64,000 bases of DNA from Marasmius tenuissimus (lineage: Eukaryota > Basidiomycota > Agaricomycetes > Agaricales > Marasmiaceae), in assembly GCA_029532415.1 (NCBI GenBank), contig JAQOTA010000057.1, positions 124,001 through 188,000 on the forward strand. Reading direction: 5' to 3'. Positions 34,767-45,670 of this stretch are shown in pieces (the first letter of the stretch is position 1; every line of letters begins with the position of its first letter). A model generated the notes under the pieces. That model was not told the origin of the DNA, made no database searches, and saw only the letters and a list, made by a program, of their open reading frames with translations. The position numbers were made by a program, and so were the translations under genes.

Positions 34767-35755
34767 CCCTCTTCCTCTACCTTGTTATGAAATTCTTCTC
34801 TTTGTTTGTCGGTCATTTCCTGATAGATCGATCTGATCTGAGTATATCCACTGGGTTTCATTTTATCCGCTTCTGCCTTTGGAATAGTCACAAGGACTTT
34901 ATCGTTTGGTTTCATATTCTGATACTGGGGTCGTGGGTTCTGATATTGGGATCTGTTCTGGTATTGTCTCTGTCGGTTGGGGCAGTTTCTTCCGATGTGT
35001 CCTTGACGGCCACATCTGAAACAAAGTCCTTTCTGGTAATATTCTTGTGTCTGAGCCGGGCTAAGCCGATCAATGTGAATTTGATCAACGTCCATAGCAT
35101 TCGGATCTCGTTGGGTTTGATAGTTCGGGACGAACTGAGGTTTCGGTTTGGATACTGTGCTGCTGAGATAGCTGGCTATTCCTTTTCCTCTCCTCTTATT
35201 GTTGTCCATCCTTTTGACTATTGTTTTCCAGGATGCAAGAGTAGTTGGCATTTCTTCTCTTTCGTACATCCTATCCCTGATCCACTCGTTGAGTCCTCGT
35301 ACGAAATAGTCAATTAAGGCTGTATCATCGCTGACTCCAGATTTAGCTGCTAGTGTTTCGAACTTGGAGACGTAATCATCAGCTGTGTCTTTGTTCTGTT
35401 GAAGTTGTCGAAGTTTGTTCAAGGCATTTCCTGCTTCGTCTGATTCTCCAAATGCTTCTTTGAATGTAGCTCTGAAAGCATTATATGTCGGCCATATTCC
35501 TCCTGCCTTCGTGTATTCTTGGATTCGTACTGTCTTCCATCTTCCGGCCGGTCCTCCTTTCATGTAGGATAGCATGAAAGTTACTTTCTTCTTGTCGTCT
35601 GAATAGATTTCTTTGTTTGCCATAAGATATAAGTCGACATCAGTTTGGAATTCTTCAGTTTTCGTGCGATCACCATCGAAATCCTTAGGGGTGCTGATCT
35701 TTATCTCCTTAGCATGGGTGTTCACAGTTACTCCTTGTCCTGTCTGTCCTGACAT
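34757..35755 (-). CDS. gag: Gag protein of gypsy copy B (332 aa)
   Basis: Intact and nearly identical to the copy A Gag, with the zinc knuckle [17 protein letters not shown] at 35755 is the first in the frame: codons upstream to the LTR contain no ATG, which fixes the start for both copies. The stop at 34757-34759 follows the GGGTTTT frameshift heptamer. As the only complete ORF of the element, it may still assemble particles and could be supplied to, or by, related copies. Confidence 0.9.
   Translation of the reverse strand: MSGQTGQGVTVNTHAKEIKISTPKDFDGDRTKTEEFQTDVDLYLMANKEIYSDDKKKVTFMLSYMKGGPAGRWKTVRIQEYTKAGGIWPTYNAFRATFKEAFGESDEAGNALNKLRQLQQNKDTADDYVSKFETLAAKSGVSDDTALIDYFVRGLNEWIRDRMYEREEMPTTLASWKTIVKRMDNNKRRGKGIASYLSSTVSKPKPQFVPNYQTQRDPNAMDVDQIHIDRLSPAQTQEYYQKGLCFRCGRQGHIGRNCPNRQRQYQNRSQYQNPRPQYQNMKPNDKVLVTIPKAEADKMKPSGYTQIRSIYQEMTDKQREEFHNKVEEEGFM
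34763..34769 (-). promoter_or_regulatory. -1 ribosomal frameshift site GGGTTTT (copy B)
   Basis: On the minus strand the gag codons read GAG GGT TTT ATG TAA; the G GGT TTT heptamer allows a -1 slip into the pol frame. Identical to copy A. Confidence 0.75.
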
Positions 35756-35993
35756 TTCTGATTCTGTTGATTCTATTTCCCAATCTGTATCTGAATCGTT
35801 TCCTAGATTAAGGTTCTGAAATAAATCCGCTGGTGGGGATTGCGAAGTGCCTCTATATTCTGGATATGGAAGGAAAGGCCAGTTATCGCTTTCGGGATTA
35901 CTGACTGTTCCTGAGGATTCGGGTTCTGTATCTGGTGATGGGTTTCTGGATTGTTGGGATAGCCTAAACTTGGATAAGTCGGCTGTTCTGGTA

Positions 35994-36008
35994 TTCAGCT
36001 TGACCTTA
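35994..36008 (-). other. Primer-binding site complementary to the element's own LTR transcript (self-priming)
   Basis: The 15 bases directly adjoining the 5' LTR read TAAGGTCAAGCTGAA on the element strand. They are the exact reverse complement of TTCAGCTTGACCTTA inside the LTR (36095-36109 on the + strand), which lies 33 nt after the TATA box, where transcription should start. The match starts exactly at the LTR edge and ends after 15 nt on both sides. No tRNA-type TGG start is present. This is the arrangement of Tf1-type self-primed elements. Confidence 0.75.
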
Positions 36009-36319
36009 TGTTATGACTGGTGTTCACAACGTAAGCTTAATACTGAGTTATCAACCTGTCTTGGTTCTGGTGTCGTGAATGTGAGATTGAGTTGTAAGGT
36101 CAAGCTGAAGAGCAGGACCTGCTATTGTACAAGTATAAATACTAAAGCTGAAACTGCGTACATACTGCGAACTGTTGTAAATACTGCGAATTGTGCTGCG
36201 AACTACTGCGAATACTGTGGTCTGATAAATAATACTGCGATCAGATAAATAAACGTATCAGAGTATAGATAAGATATCATAGATGGAAGAAATGAGATAC
36301 CCCTTTCGTAACTGTAACA
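36009..36319 (-). repeat. 5' LTR of gypsy copy B (311 bp)
   Basis: Carries the promoter: TATA-like GTATTTATAC (minus strand; 36133-36142) and predicted transcript start at about 36109. Followed on the + strand by the target duplication GTCTT. Confidence 0.95.
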
Positions 36320-36324
36320 GTCTT

Positions 36325-37069
36325 CCGTCACGATGGATTTCCTCGTCTCTTCGGGCTAACGACGACCTTTTGTTCGGTGAGTCTAGGACTAGGCAATGGT
36401 GGTCCTCGTCAAATGAGATTTTGGGACCCCCAAAAGGTATCACTGCCATCAAACCAAAAGAAAAACCCTTCCTCGAGCACCCCTTTTGCCGTTCAGGATT
36501 GCAGAATCTACTGCGCCGGATTTCTATCAAGTTTGGGTATGGGTTACTGCTTCAAGGTAGAGTAGCGATGTGAGGGGCGTGAAAGGGCTTAGGAAAGGGA
36601 TCAGGTTGAGCTGTTGGGCAGCCTTAGGCTGCTCGTCGTCGAGCTATTGGATTCAGACCTTAGGCTTCGATTGTCATAGTCACAAGCCTCATTCATATAC
36701 CTGTCCTTCTCGATGCTCACGATCTGAACCGGGGTTTAACTGAGGGTTTGCCAGTTCTGAGAGTATGCCTGTTTCAAGCCCGCTGACCCTATCGAGTTGT
36801 GCCCACCCGAACGCTTCCGCCCAGACAGTGCCTTACAATGTCCCTCAAACTCAAGCGATCTGTCGGCTTGCCCAAGGTCCGTTTGACGCTCGGGATTAAT
36901 CAGCTACCAGAGTCCATTGGACTTTTAGTCTCAAGATGGGCGTCGATGGGGAAGATACATGATGTGCAAGGAGGTACGTTCGCATCATTTTCATCGGGAT
37001 GCAATGGCCTCCTTGACCCGGCCCATTGACTAGTAGGTTCTACATACACGCCAAAAACACCAACCTTTC
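36325..37069. other. Intergenic region, no gene seen
   Basis: Right flank of gypsy B. Short frames only, no recognised domain. Confidence 0.5.
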
Positions 37070-37077
37070 CCCTGAGG

Positions 37078-37586
37078 TAGGGTTGCCAACGGGCGGTTCC
37101 GGTTTGAACCGGTTTCCAAACCGGATGGTCCGGTTTCGGCGGTTTGAAAACCGATTTGGAACCGTAAATCCGGTTGTGGAACCGCCCAAACCGGTTGACT
37201 GCAGTTTCAACCGGCAGAGTCAATATATATATTTTCCATTCTATTTTTACTTTTTCTATGACAAATTTTCTGTGCCCCGGGCGTCTTGTTTGCTTTCAGA
37301 GGCCGGACTTGAGATCTTGAGGCTCACAATCTCAAAAACTCAAACATTTGAACAAAGTAAACTTTTTCAGTTTTAAGCATGGCATAATACACGCTATTGC
37401 AAGCTGAGTTGGGTGTAAAAAAAAAAAGAAATCATAGCACGGTTGCAACCAGTTCGCCACAGTTGCAGCCGGTCCGAAACCAAACCGGGAATGCCGGTTG
37501 GCCAAACTGGTTTGACGTCACGGTCTGGTTCGGTCCGGGACCAGGCGGTTCAAACCGCCGGTTCCACCCAACCGTTGACAACCCTA
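37078..37586. mobile_element. hAT-like MITE (509 bp)
   Basis: Ends TAGGGTTGCCAACGG and the inverted CCGTTGACAACCCTA (one mismatch in 15), flanked by the perfect 8-bp duplication CCCTGAGG (37070-37077 and 37587-37594). Subterminal regions are packed with AACCGG/CCGGTT motifs on both strands. No coding capacity. Terminal sequence and duplication length agree with the element at 14775-16260, but the subterminal motifs differ, so they are separate families with related transposases. Confidence 0.88.
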
Positions 37587-37594
37587 CCCTGAGG

Positions 37595-39479
37595 GGACAG
37601 GTGGCCGGAAAGAATTTCAGGAACAGCAGGGTTTAGTAGACCGGATAGTTGCCCAAATTTCTGATGTGTTCGGGATTTATATATTTGTACAAAAGCTGTA
37701 AAATATTTGTGTACATATCACTACTACTAGTAGATGACCAGACCAGTTTTCCATCGGAACAGCCAAAAAGAGAACAAAAACGTGTCATTTCCATACGGCC
37801 ATCCTATGACTTATCTACTCCCCCAGAAATATGCCCTGAAAGGAAGAATATCGGCGCTCCAGATGTGTGTGCAGATGTGTGCCGGAAAGATGATATATCC
37901 CGGAGATACCCACGATCTGGACCCAAGTCCGTACACGCATGGAAACTCCGGATTTACTTCCTTCCTGGGTACCTTTCGGCCCTACTAAAACAATACCTTT
38001 CTGGATGGCGGGATATAACTTCTGTTTGTTCTTTATTCGGCAGTACAGCTCTATGATAAGTCTGTACGTGTATCATGCTCAGTGAAATACAGCCGAAGAG
38101 ATGAAAAATTGGTACCATTCTCTGGATTTCTGATATACCAACAACCTGTACTACATTATGGACTACATACACGTTACATTTCTAGCCCTTTATTCGTTCG
38201 CCTGTCCGCTCAGGGGAAATTTTGGTGTACTCGGCGTGATATTGTTGTTTTCAGCTTCAGGCTCCATGTGATGCTTTCCATGTCGTCCCATGATGGGAGC
38301 GGATTGGCCCCTGGATAGACCTATACGCTGTCGTAAACCCCGTTCCGGTAAGATTTCCTGGGATCGCCTTTCGTCCTTTTGATTGCTCAACGACTCTACC
38401 AAAGCACGTTGCGAGTCTCAATTTTGTGATACGACAACTCTTCAGTTACGGCCATTGCAGAGTACTAGTCAGCAATCAATGACTCGTTGATAGCCCTCTT
38501 TTGGGCGACAGGAATCCGATACTTAGAAAGCCGGGAGAAGGCAACGAGAATTCCTGCAATTACGTGGGCCACTGTAGGCGCGAGATGTGACAGATAGATA
38601 TGAATACACAAGGTAGTTGACACGCGTTTGACTCCAGCCGTTCTACGTACATCTACTTAGATACTTTATTAACCGAAGATGATAAATCATCTTGACTTGG
38701 ACGCGAATTTGGGTATGATAACCAAAATGTAAGATTCCACCGTCGAGATTTCGATCCGTCTCCTGCCTGGACACTTGATGTTCACCCTCAGTTACGGTAA
38801 ACCTTCTGGCACAGAGCAAAAGTGAATGTTATGGCGTGCTCAAAGGTTGTATCAATGAGAGACTCGGGCCAGGTTGAGCGGGATGATAATGAAACGACCT
38901 CAATCCCGCAACGGCGATGAAAGTGATTGGCGGATCCTATCGTCCGAGTTAGAGTTATGAGGTTAGTATCAGATACACCAAGTTGCTACGGACGGGGAAA
39001 ACCTGACTTATCTCGGAGTACAACACTACTGGATTCAACAGTCCTGGAGTTATCCGATTGAGAACCAGCTAGGCAAAGTAAGTGCGAGCTGACTGAGTTC
39101 CCTGAAGCTCGAGTCAAGTCTTCCGTGAAATAAAGGAGAGGTGATATTCAAGGTATCGAACATCGTTTCTGAATTCAACGTGGGCTTAAGATACATTGGT
39201 CTGAGTGGCTCCATACCAGGAAAGCAAAGCGCAATTCGTGTATTAACCCACGATACAAACCTACAATATGTCGGAATCGTCTACTCGCCCGTGACTCTGG
39301 AGTTCATTCACCTCATCGGGCACCGTGCACTTTTGATGCGTCCTGAAGCAAGACCTATCAAGGACACCGGGTCGATCTGAGCCCAATCTTCTCGATGCGA
39401 CTGGCATTGGGTCTGATGACTCCAATTTCCGTGCCAAGCTACCAGGCACAGGGAAAATGGGTATGGCGATAGGGTGTCC
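37595..39479. other. Intergenic region, degenerate unit sequence
   Basis: No supportable gene. About 38900-39479 resembles 11200-12700 and marks the outer part of unit 4. Confidence 0.5.
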
Positions 39480-41995
39480 TAAACATCTGAAGAGCGAAGA
39501 TGAGAAGGCGACACGGTAGTTCATGATTGTTCAGACGGCGAACGTATACGAGCTGGGAACGTAGCAAGCACGAGCGGTGTCTCTGGCCCCATCACAACTA
39601 CAAGCTCACTCGGACGGCGAGTTTTCCAGTAGTAGCGTTGGGCTGAAGCGCGAAAAGTGAGTAGAGGGTCACGGGAACTCAAAAAGAGAACCATTCGTTC
39701 AAAGTCTTCTGCCTCAGGAGCGCACACTTAGGATCCAGTGAGTTGAAAGAGAGTAGATGATACAGCTTGGAACTCACGAAGATTACTGGGAGTGAGAAAG
39801 ATTACACACCGCCGTGAGTAATCCTCAGTTTCCAAGAGTAGAACAGCAATCTTATGGATGACTTTACAGCGATTTCTGTAAGGCTCACCAAACGGAGCCG
39901 TTCGTAGTTGTTCGTCAAATCTTACCCAACCTCCGTTTCCACGGCCCACATTCCTCGACACAGCTCCGAGATCCCTCCTATTTCCACCAAGCCATGCAAA
40001 ATACGCTGTCGAGATGGTTGTAGTGACTTTGTATGGGCTCCGGTGGATGAATGATTGACATTTCCATCTCAACCCAGCGGAAAGGACGATGTCTCAATCT
40101 TGAGGCTATGGTTGCTGAATTTCCAACTTCTTGCAACTCACGGTTCTAAGGATTGAGATATGAGGTTTGAATGGAGAGAGACAGTCTCTGTATACGACCC
40201 ACGAGAATGAAGTTCAAGGTAGAAATTGTAGGGAGATCATGAAGGTCGGGTCCAAGATCACGGTGAGAGCTCCGGGCTGCACGTCCAAACTCTGTCCATG
40301 ACCGCCATGACTATCAAACCACCTCATCTCTCGCTTTTCTTCGGATCCTCTGGCAGCGTTCATGATACCTCAAGACTGCTGACAAGGTACACAATGAGTT
40401 GGAACGAAGGAACTATTCTAGGGTTGCACTTTATTTGGGCGAAACTCTACCGTTCATCGAATTTTGACGACTCTTTTACCATCTACAGTCTATTTGCATG
40501 CCTGAAAGGCCTTGGCCAAAGCAACTAAGACAACGAATGGATGGATAGGATGGATGGGTAGACTGGAACTTATGCGGACGGATGAAGCTTGGAAGGTGCG
40601 TCATTTTTGTCGTCGTACCATGAAGAATTTCTCTAAATTATATATCTTGAAGCCACGACTGTACCCACAAGATCCAAGGCCATTTTCTTGGTCATTTATC
40701 TGTTGCTGGCCGCACATCAACCTCGTTTTCATCACCACTAAACAACCCTCCGAGTCGATGTTTGCAACCTATCAAAACAGAGCCTACAATGGAAGGTGCT
40801 CGGTCACGTATAAGGGCTTTTCAGGAACTATACACATGGATATTCAACGCTCGGAATCATCATACTTGCGCAAAATGGACATTTCCCTGCGTCGAGAGGG
40901 TGGAGCTCGACCAAAAACTTGTCGAACGGGAAATAAGGACAGGAATGGCAGTATTTGGATGGGGGGTACGTCTAATTTACTATCAGAGCCGTCGGGTCTT
41001 GCCATTAACAGCATGTTCTACAGACGTGTTCGTACTCTCGTGTCCTTGACCAGAGCTATGAGATGCTCGGTATCAATGAAGAGTGTATGCAAACGATGGA
41101 CTCGTGGAACGAGCGAAAGAGGCATGTCTACACTGTTGTCATCGGGATGGCATCGCCTCGCTGACGGGGCTTGTTGGCTGTTAGATACTGGATTTCATTC
41201 GTGCGGGTTCTGTGCTTCATCAAGATGCTTTTTCTGCCAGCTATGATGGAAGCTCTTGTACGCCCCCCAAACGTTGTTGCGAGTGCAGTCGTCGCGATAT
41301 TGGGTCACCGACCGGCTCTGGTAAAACACTCTTATCTCATCACAGATCTCAGTCAAGCACAGTCCACGTGGATGTGGGATAATAGAAGAGGTGGGTCATT
41401 CAAGGCTATTGATTGTCGCTATAAGCTGATTGATCTGCTTCATAGGACAAGAATGCGAGCATATTGTACACGACGCATAGCATAGGGCGCAGCTGTTGGT
41501 AGAATATACTCTTAGATATCGTGTTGCACCTCGTGGATTCGGAAGAAAGATTATATATTAAATGCCCAAAATTTGCCTATATCATGGCACTGGTAACCGG
41601 GACATCTTCCGCAGAGGTTAAAATAGGCGACAGCCCGAAAATTAATCCAGTCTAATCCCATGTAAAGGCAACTAGAGACTAAGATAAGCATGAGTCGCGA
41701 GAACGGCAGTTGCACGGAGTGTATTCTGACATTACCTTCAAATGAAACCTTAGTCAACGTCTTCAATGTCCGGGTCGAGGGTTCGCAGGGTGGTATCAAA
41801 GCTCCCTAAAACTTCAGATGAGGGACGCAAGAATATGGGAGACCAGAAGCTGGGTTGGCGGGTGCTAGAGGTCGCGGATCGTAAGGGATTTTGAGTCGGG
41901 TGAGTTGTAATGAGGTCTTCAAGTGCTGAGACATTTGCTATCAACATCGAGGCTCCAACCTCGAGGGGAGGTTCTGTGAAAAAAATCAGAGGAGA
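39480..41995. repeat. Tail segment of duplicated unit 4
   Basis: Best preserved example of the segment found in units 1-3. It contains a 244-aa plus-strand frame (40512-41246), but the matching stretches in units 1 and 2 are frameshifted against it and I recognise no domain. The sequence near 39702 (AGTCTTCTGCCTCAGG) is the empty-site equivalent of the gypsy A insertion point. Confidence 0.7.
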
Positions 41996-43801
41996 TCAGA
42001 CGGCGGCAAAAAGAGGGAATAGGCGAAACAAGCCTTGGTTAGCCTGCGTAAATCGATCTGAGTCACTCAGAGGTTGGTAGATGTGTTTGTCGAATCCGAG
42101 AAATTGAGCAAAGTCAGTAGTGGACGGGTCAAAACCTCGAAGGAGTTGATATTGGCGTAGGCGGCTGTAGGCTTCATTAGGCCAAGAGCGTGAGGAGAAG
42201 TTTTGAGAGAATTCGAGCTCTGTCGGGAGGCCAAAGTCGTTGCAGAGGGTGTCCGAGAGCAAAGGGTGGCCGTCTTCGTCAAAAGACCAGAAATGAACGG
42301 AAGAGGTGTCGACATAGTCAAGGTCAGGAGGAAGTGGTCGGATGAAAAGGTAGACTGGTTGTTGGGATTGTCGGCGGGCTCCAGAGTCTAAAAGGCGGCC
42401 AGACAACGAGGAGCAAGGGTAGACAAGATCTGAGAGATGTTAGTAGGTGGAAGGGGAAAGGAAAACGACGACACACCGTAAACACCTAGATCCTCGTCCA
42501 AAGAGATTCCACGAGCACTTAAAATAGTCCAGGCTTGCGTCATCCACGCTTCCCGAATATTCCGGTTCCACCGCAAGTAAACACAGCTTCCACCAGCGAG
42601 TGTAAATCTACTCAAGATGTTAGATGAAAGAAGTGGATGGTTTTTTCGAAACCCACCTAGTCATCCCATTTTCCATCACTTTTCGATCTGAAAGGCTATC
42701 GAACTCGTTCCTCCAGAAATTGTTTGCGGCGGCGATGGGGGTGTTTGTCAATGTTGAAATGACCGTCGGCCAAGGGACTCGTTCAGGCACGTCAGAGCCC
42801 CAGGCACCCGATAAAGCGACTCTATGGACAACAACGTTATCGACTTTTTTGGAGCTGAGGCTCGCCAAGAAGCGCAACAAAACGTCTTCTTGGACAAGCT
42901 CTGCGGTCAAGGGCAGCTCATCGCCAAAAATCAAACTACCGAAACGGGCTTCTGGCCCCGAAGGACCACGGCAAAACACTCCCCTCCCCGCATCCAGCCA
43001 CAACTCTCCCCGCTGCCCGCAACCCAATTGCTCCTGTAATCATTTTATTCAACTGTATCCGGATATTATACTGACTACTTACAAGTAAACTACAGAGATA
43101 CGCCTTTCCAACAATCCCTGCATTCAACTGCGCAGCCGGCACCAGCTCTGCAGAGAAAATCAGCGAAAATAGACCTATCGCGTGTAACAGGTCCGTACCA
43201 TTGTGTAATAATACCGATGGGATTCCTGACCGGTTGTAACCGTACATTTGAGGCCCATTCAAGGCTCTATAGCAACTTGAGCATCTACTCAACGCAAGGA
43301 GAGCTGATACACACAGTCCGCTCATGAACATAGCGAGGTCCTTTTCAAACGCCTGGAGCGAGTTTGAGCTTTCATTGAACAAATAGCGAATTGATTCCTG
43401 GCATACCTTTTTTGCATCTGGACCCCTGTATTCTACCACCGTGAACGCTCTGCCTGGTCGGTCTACAATTTCTGCTGCACAGATGATTGTATCAGCTCTA
43501 GCATGTCCCACTTCCCATGACCATCGATCTCCCTCGTCCCATCGTCGCGGGTACTGGTGTACGTGGATATTCCTTAGCCTGCAGATATCGCCCCGCTTCA
43601 CATAGGAAAACTAGGGAACAATAAGACGTGAACCCCCCGGAGACAGCTTGAGCCGCTTACCCCGTCCAACTCGGTGCGTTCCTTCTCCTCCGCTTGTACG
43701 ATTGTTGTCGTGTAATTAATTTGATCTCCTTGAATGTGGCTGAAGCTGCTGCTCCCGCTCGTAACTGTGGTCTTCTTCGCCTTTCGAAAGAACGATATCA
43801 T
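41996..43801 (-). CDS. Family gene copy 4, intact eight-exon gene, 486 aa, unknown function
   Basis: Exons (minus strand, 5' to 3'): 43661-43801, 43407-43610, 43315-43352, 43199-43266, 43083-43147, 42657-43033, 42477-42610, 41996-42429; total 1461 nt, no stops, GT-AG introns throughout. Residues 1-40 contain SFSHIQGDQINYTTTIVQ, a G/Q/N/T-rich motif resembling short N-terminal motifs I recall from many Agaricomycete proteins. Exon 2 includes KRGDICRLRNIHVHQYPRRW and FTVVEYRGPDAKK. Exon 6 has ELWLDAGRGVFCRGPSGPEA, LPLTAELVQEDVLLRFLASL and PTVISTLTNTPIAAANNFW. The last exon carries VYLFIRPLPPDLD, SSVHFWSFDEDGHPLLSD and LLRGFDPSTTDFAQFLGFD. No signal peptide or membrane helix. I recall unnamed relatives in mushrooms; no function can be given. 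Conserved splicing in four copies supports the model. Confidence 0.82.
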
Positions 43802-44859
43802 CGGACTTGTGAGTGAGTGGGTATGCTAGAGGGGGGAAGATGGTGGTAGAAAGACAACCCGAGCAACAGCCCAAGGGCAGCTCATATCCATGCTGTGATC
43901 AGAACATGCGACATACACGCTGTTTCGTTCGACAGCAATTCCTCTTTTAGACCTCCGCCGTACTACGCCCACACGGCGCTCCAGCCCGGCTCAATCCTGT
44001 TGTTATCGATATGAAGTCCTGTCATAAACACAATCGGATCCCGATAAAACCACTCACCGCAGCGATAAACACCCTCTTGAACCTTCTATTGACGCCCAAT
44101 CTCCCAGATCCGATCTGATTCGTAACTCTCGTCTATGATAACTCGGGTATTGTCTTGTATGTATACTTACTTGTGTGAGAACAACCTTGAAAATGCATAC
44201 AGTCGTATCTTGTTTATCTCGAGCCTCGGAGTGGTGGGTGTCGTGAAACCAGGAGCACGGATCGGGATCGGCCCGGAACCAAGTCAGTCGAATCTTCGAA
44301 AAGCGCTTGTTGATATTGGCGCCCAAGCCTCGCTTATACACCACGAGCGTCGACGACATCTCTCCCCTTTCCTTTCTTCAAGTGGCATTCACCATTCTGC
44401 GGCATGAAAACCTAGGCTATCTGCATCATCGAGTGGAATCTTGATTTTTGAGTCGGCAATATGGAATTACTACCGATACCCGTCCAAAGCCTCCCACTGC
44501 CAGCACTACGTTTCAACTTTTGTGTACTTACACGGGGAAACAATTGCAAGCACCAGCAACGAACAACCGTAATACCCGAGTTTTTTAGGGTGCCGATCCT
44601 CAAGTTGCCTGTGTATTCGGGCTCCAGGGGAGAAAACTAAATGGACTTGCATCGCACTGAACCCTGCACGCTGGCACCGCCCACGCTGTCCCGCTACGAG
44701 AATCGTAAACGGGGCGTTTCTCATTTTTTTTTTGGTATTTAGACCCACAGTCTCTTGTTTCTGAACCCTTTCCTTTCCGTCCTTTCCCCCTGTGACGTTG
44801 TTTCTTCTCCTCTTCCTTCCTTTTTCTTACTTGACATCTCAAGTCACGACCTGTGCCTG
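43802..44859. other. Intergenic region between family copy 4 and the protease-like gene
   Basis: About 44040-44400 matches upstream flanks of the other family copies (10450, 21830-22160, 27816). The rest shows no gene; it should hold the divergent promoters of copy 4 and of the gene starting at 44860. Confidence 0.5.
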
Positions 44860-45063
44860 ATGGCGAGGTTCACTTCACTTTCTACATTCTTATTATTGGC
44901 GACGGGACAGGTATTGGCCAACCTCGTGCATACCATTCCCAATCGGTATATTCTGGAGCTAGAAGAGACTCACGATGTCTTTGCTGGTGATGCTTCGCCG
45001 GTGAGTCATCTTTAGCCCTCTATCAAATGTCTAGTGATTTAGCTTTTCCCCTGGTAGACCCAC

Positions 45064-45374
45064 TGTTGAATCCGTGGACTATAATTAGATCCCGGTATAT
45101 CCGAAGTCCCGGTTCATACTTCCCGCCATCATATTATGCGGGACTATTGTTCCATTTATCATTTCTACTTATGATCATATGTACAATCTCTATTATCGTC
45201 CTTATATGGTATTCACTATAGTCTCTACATGTATATAAGCTCGTAGTTCTTTACATGAATCTACAGTGTGCTTGAGCTTCTACGTCTCGCCTCTACCTCT
45301 CTAAACTCTTCTCTGGTAAGTAGTAGTGTAGCCATGTTGTAGTCCTCTGCGCTAGGCGTCATGCCGGCTCATCA
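45064..45374 (+). repeat. 5' LTR of copia element (311 bp)
   Basis: TGTTGAATC...GCTCATCA; a TATATAAGC box lies near 45231. Differs from the 3' LTR only in the G/A within GCCGGCTC/GCCAGCTC. Confidence 0.95.
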
Positions 45375-45386
45375 GGTTATGGGCCC
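45375..45386 (+). other. Primer-binding site matching the anticodon stem-loop of initiator tRNA-Met
   Basis: GGTTATGGGCCC directly follows the 5' LTR. Its complement, GGGCCCATAACC, is the anticodon stem-loop sequence of eukaryotic initiator tRNA-Met (CAT anticodon inside). Drosophila copia uses a cleaved half of this tRNA in the same way, so half-tRNA priming is inferred. Confidence 0.75.
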
Positions 45387-45670
45387 CGGTTAGCCCGACT
45401 ACAATAACGAGCGCCCCTAGGCTGCTGTTAGCGACGAGCGCCCCTAGGCCGCTGTCATCGGCTAGCTAGGCTAGACCTGCATGTTGCCATCGACCTCTTA
45501 ATTGAGTGCTCGATCTATGGCATTGATGTACGTCCTTCGACGACATCGGATCTCAAGGATCCAATGCTCCTCGTTGAGCATAGCGCCTTGATGGCTGCTC
45601 CCTGTGTTGATTAGACGCATGCTGATGCTGTCTTTTCTAGATCCAACACCAAACCTAACCTCTTACTACC

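Larger units (their letters stand above)
29707..36319 (-). mobile_element. Ty3/gypsy chromovirus copy B, structurally complete (6613 bp)
   Basis: Complete element on the minus strand bounded by two 311-bp LTRs (TG...CA) and a perfect 5-bp target duplication GTCTT (29702-29706 and 36320-36324). Order from its 5' end: LTR, self-primer-type PBS, leader, gag, pol by -1 frameshift, chromodomain, extra zinc-knuckle ORF, polypurine tract, LTR. The LTRs differ at 4 positions, all transitions, so insertion is fairly recent. Pol has two TGA codons and the last ORF two stops, so this copy cannot make all proteins itself. Confidence 0.97.

Noticed and set aside
36258..36530. 90-aa minus-strand frame spanning the gypsy B LTR edge
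   Set aside because: Crosses the target duplication into the LTR, so it cannot be an original gene; flanks rejoined without the element give no convincing frame.
40512..41246. 244-aa plus-strand frame in unit 4 as a gene
   Set aside because: Homologous stretches in units 1 and 2 are frameshifted relative to it and no domain is recognised; kept only as part of a repeat.
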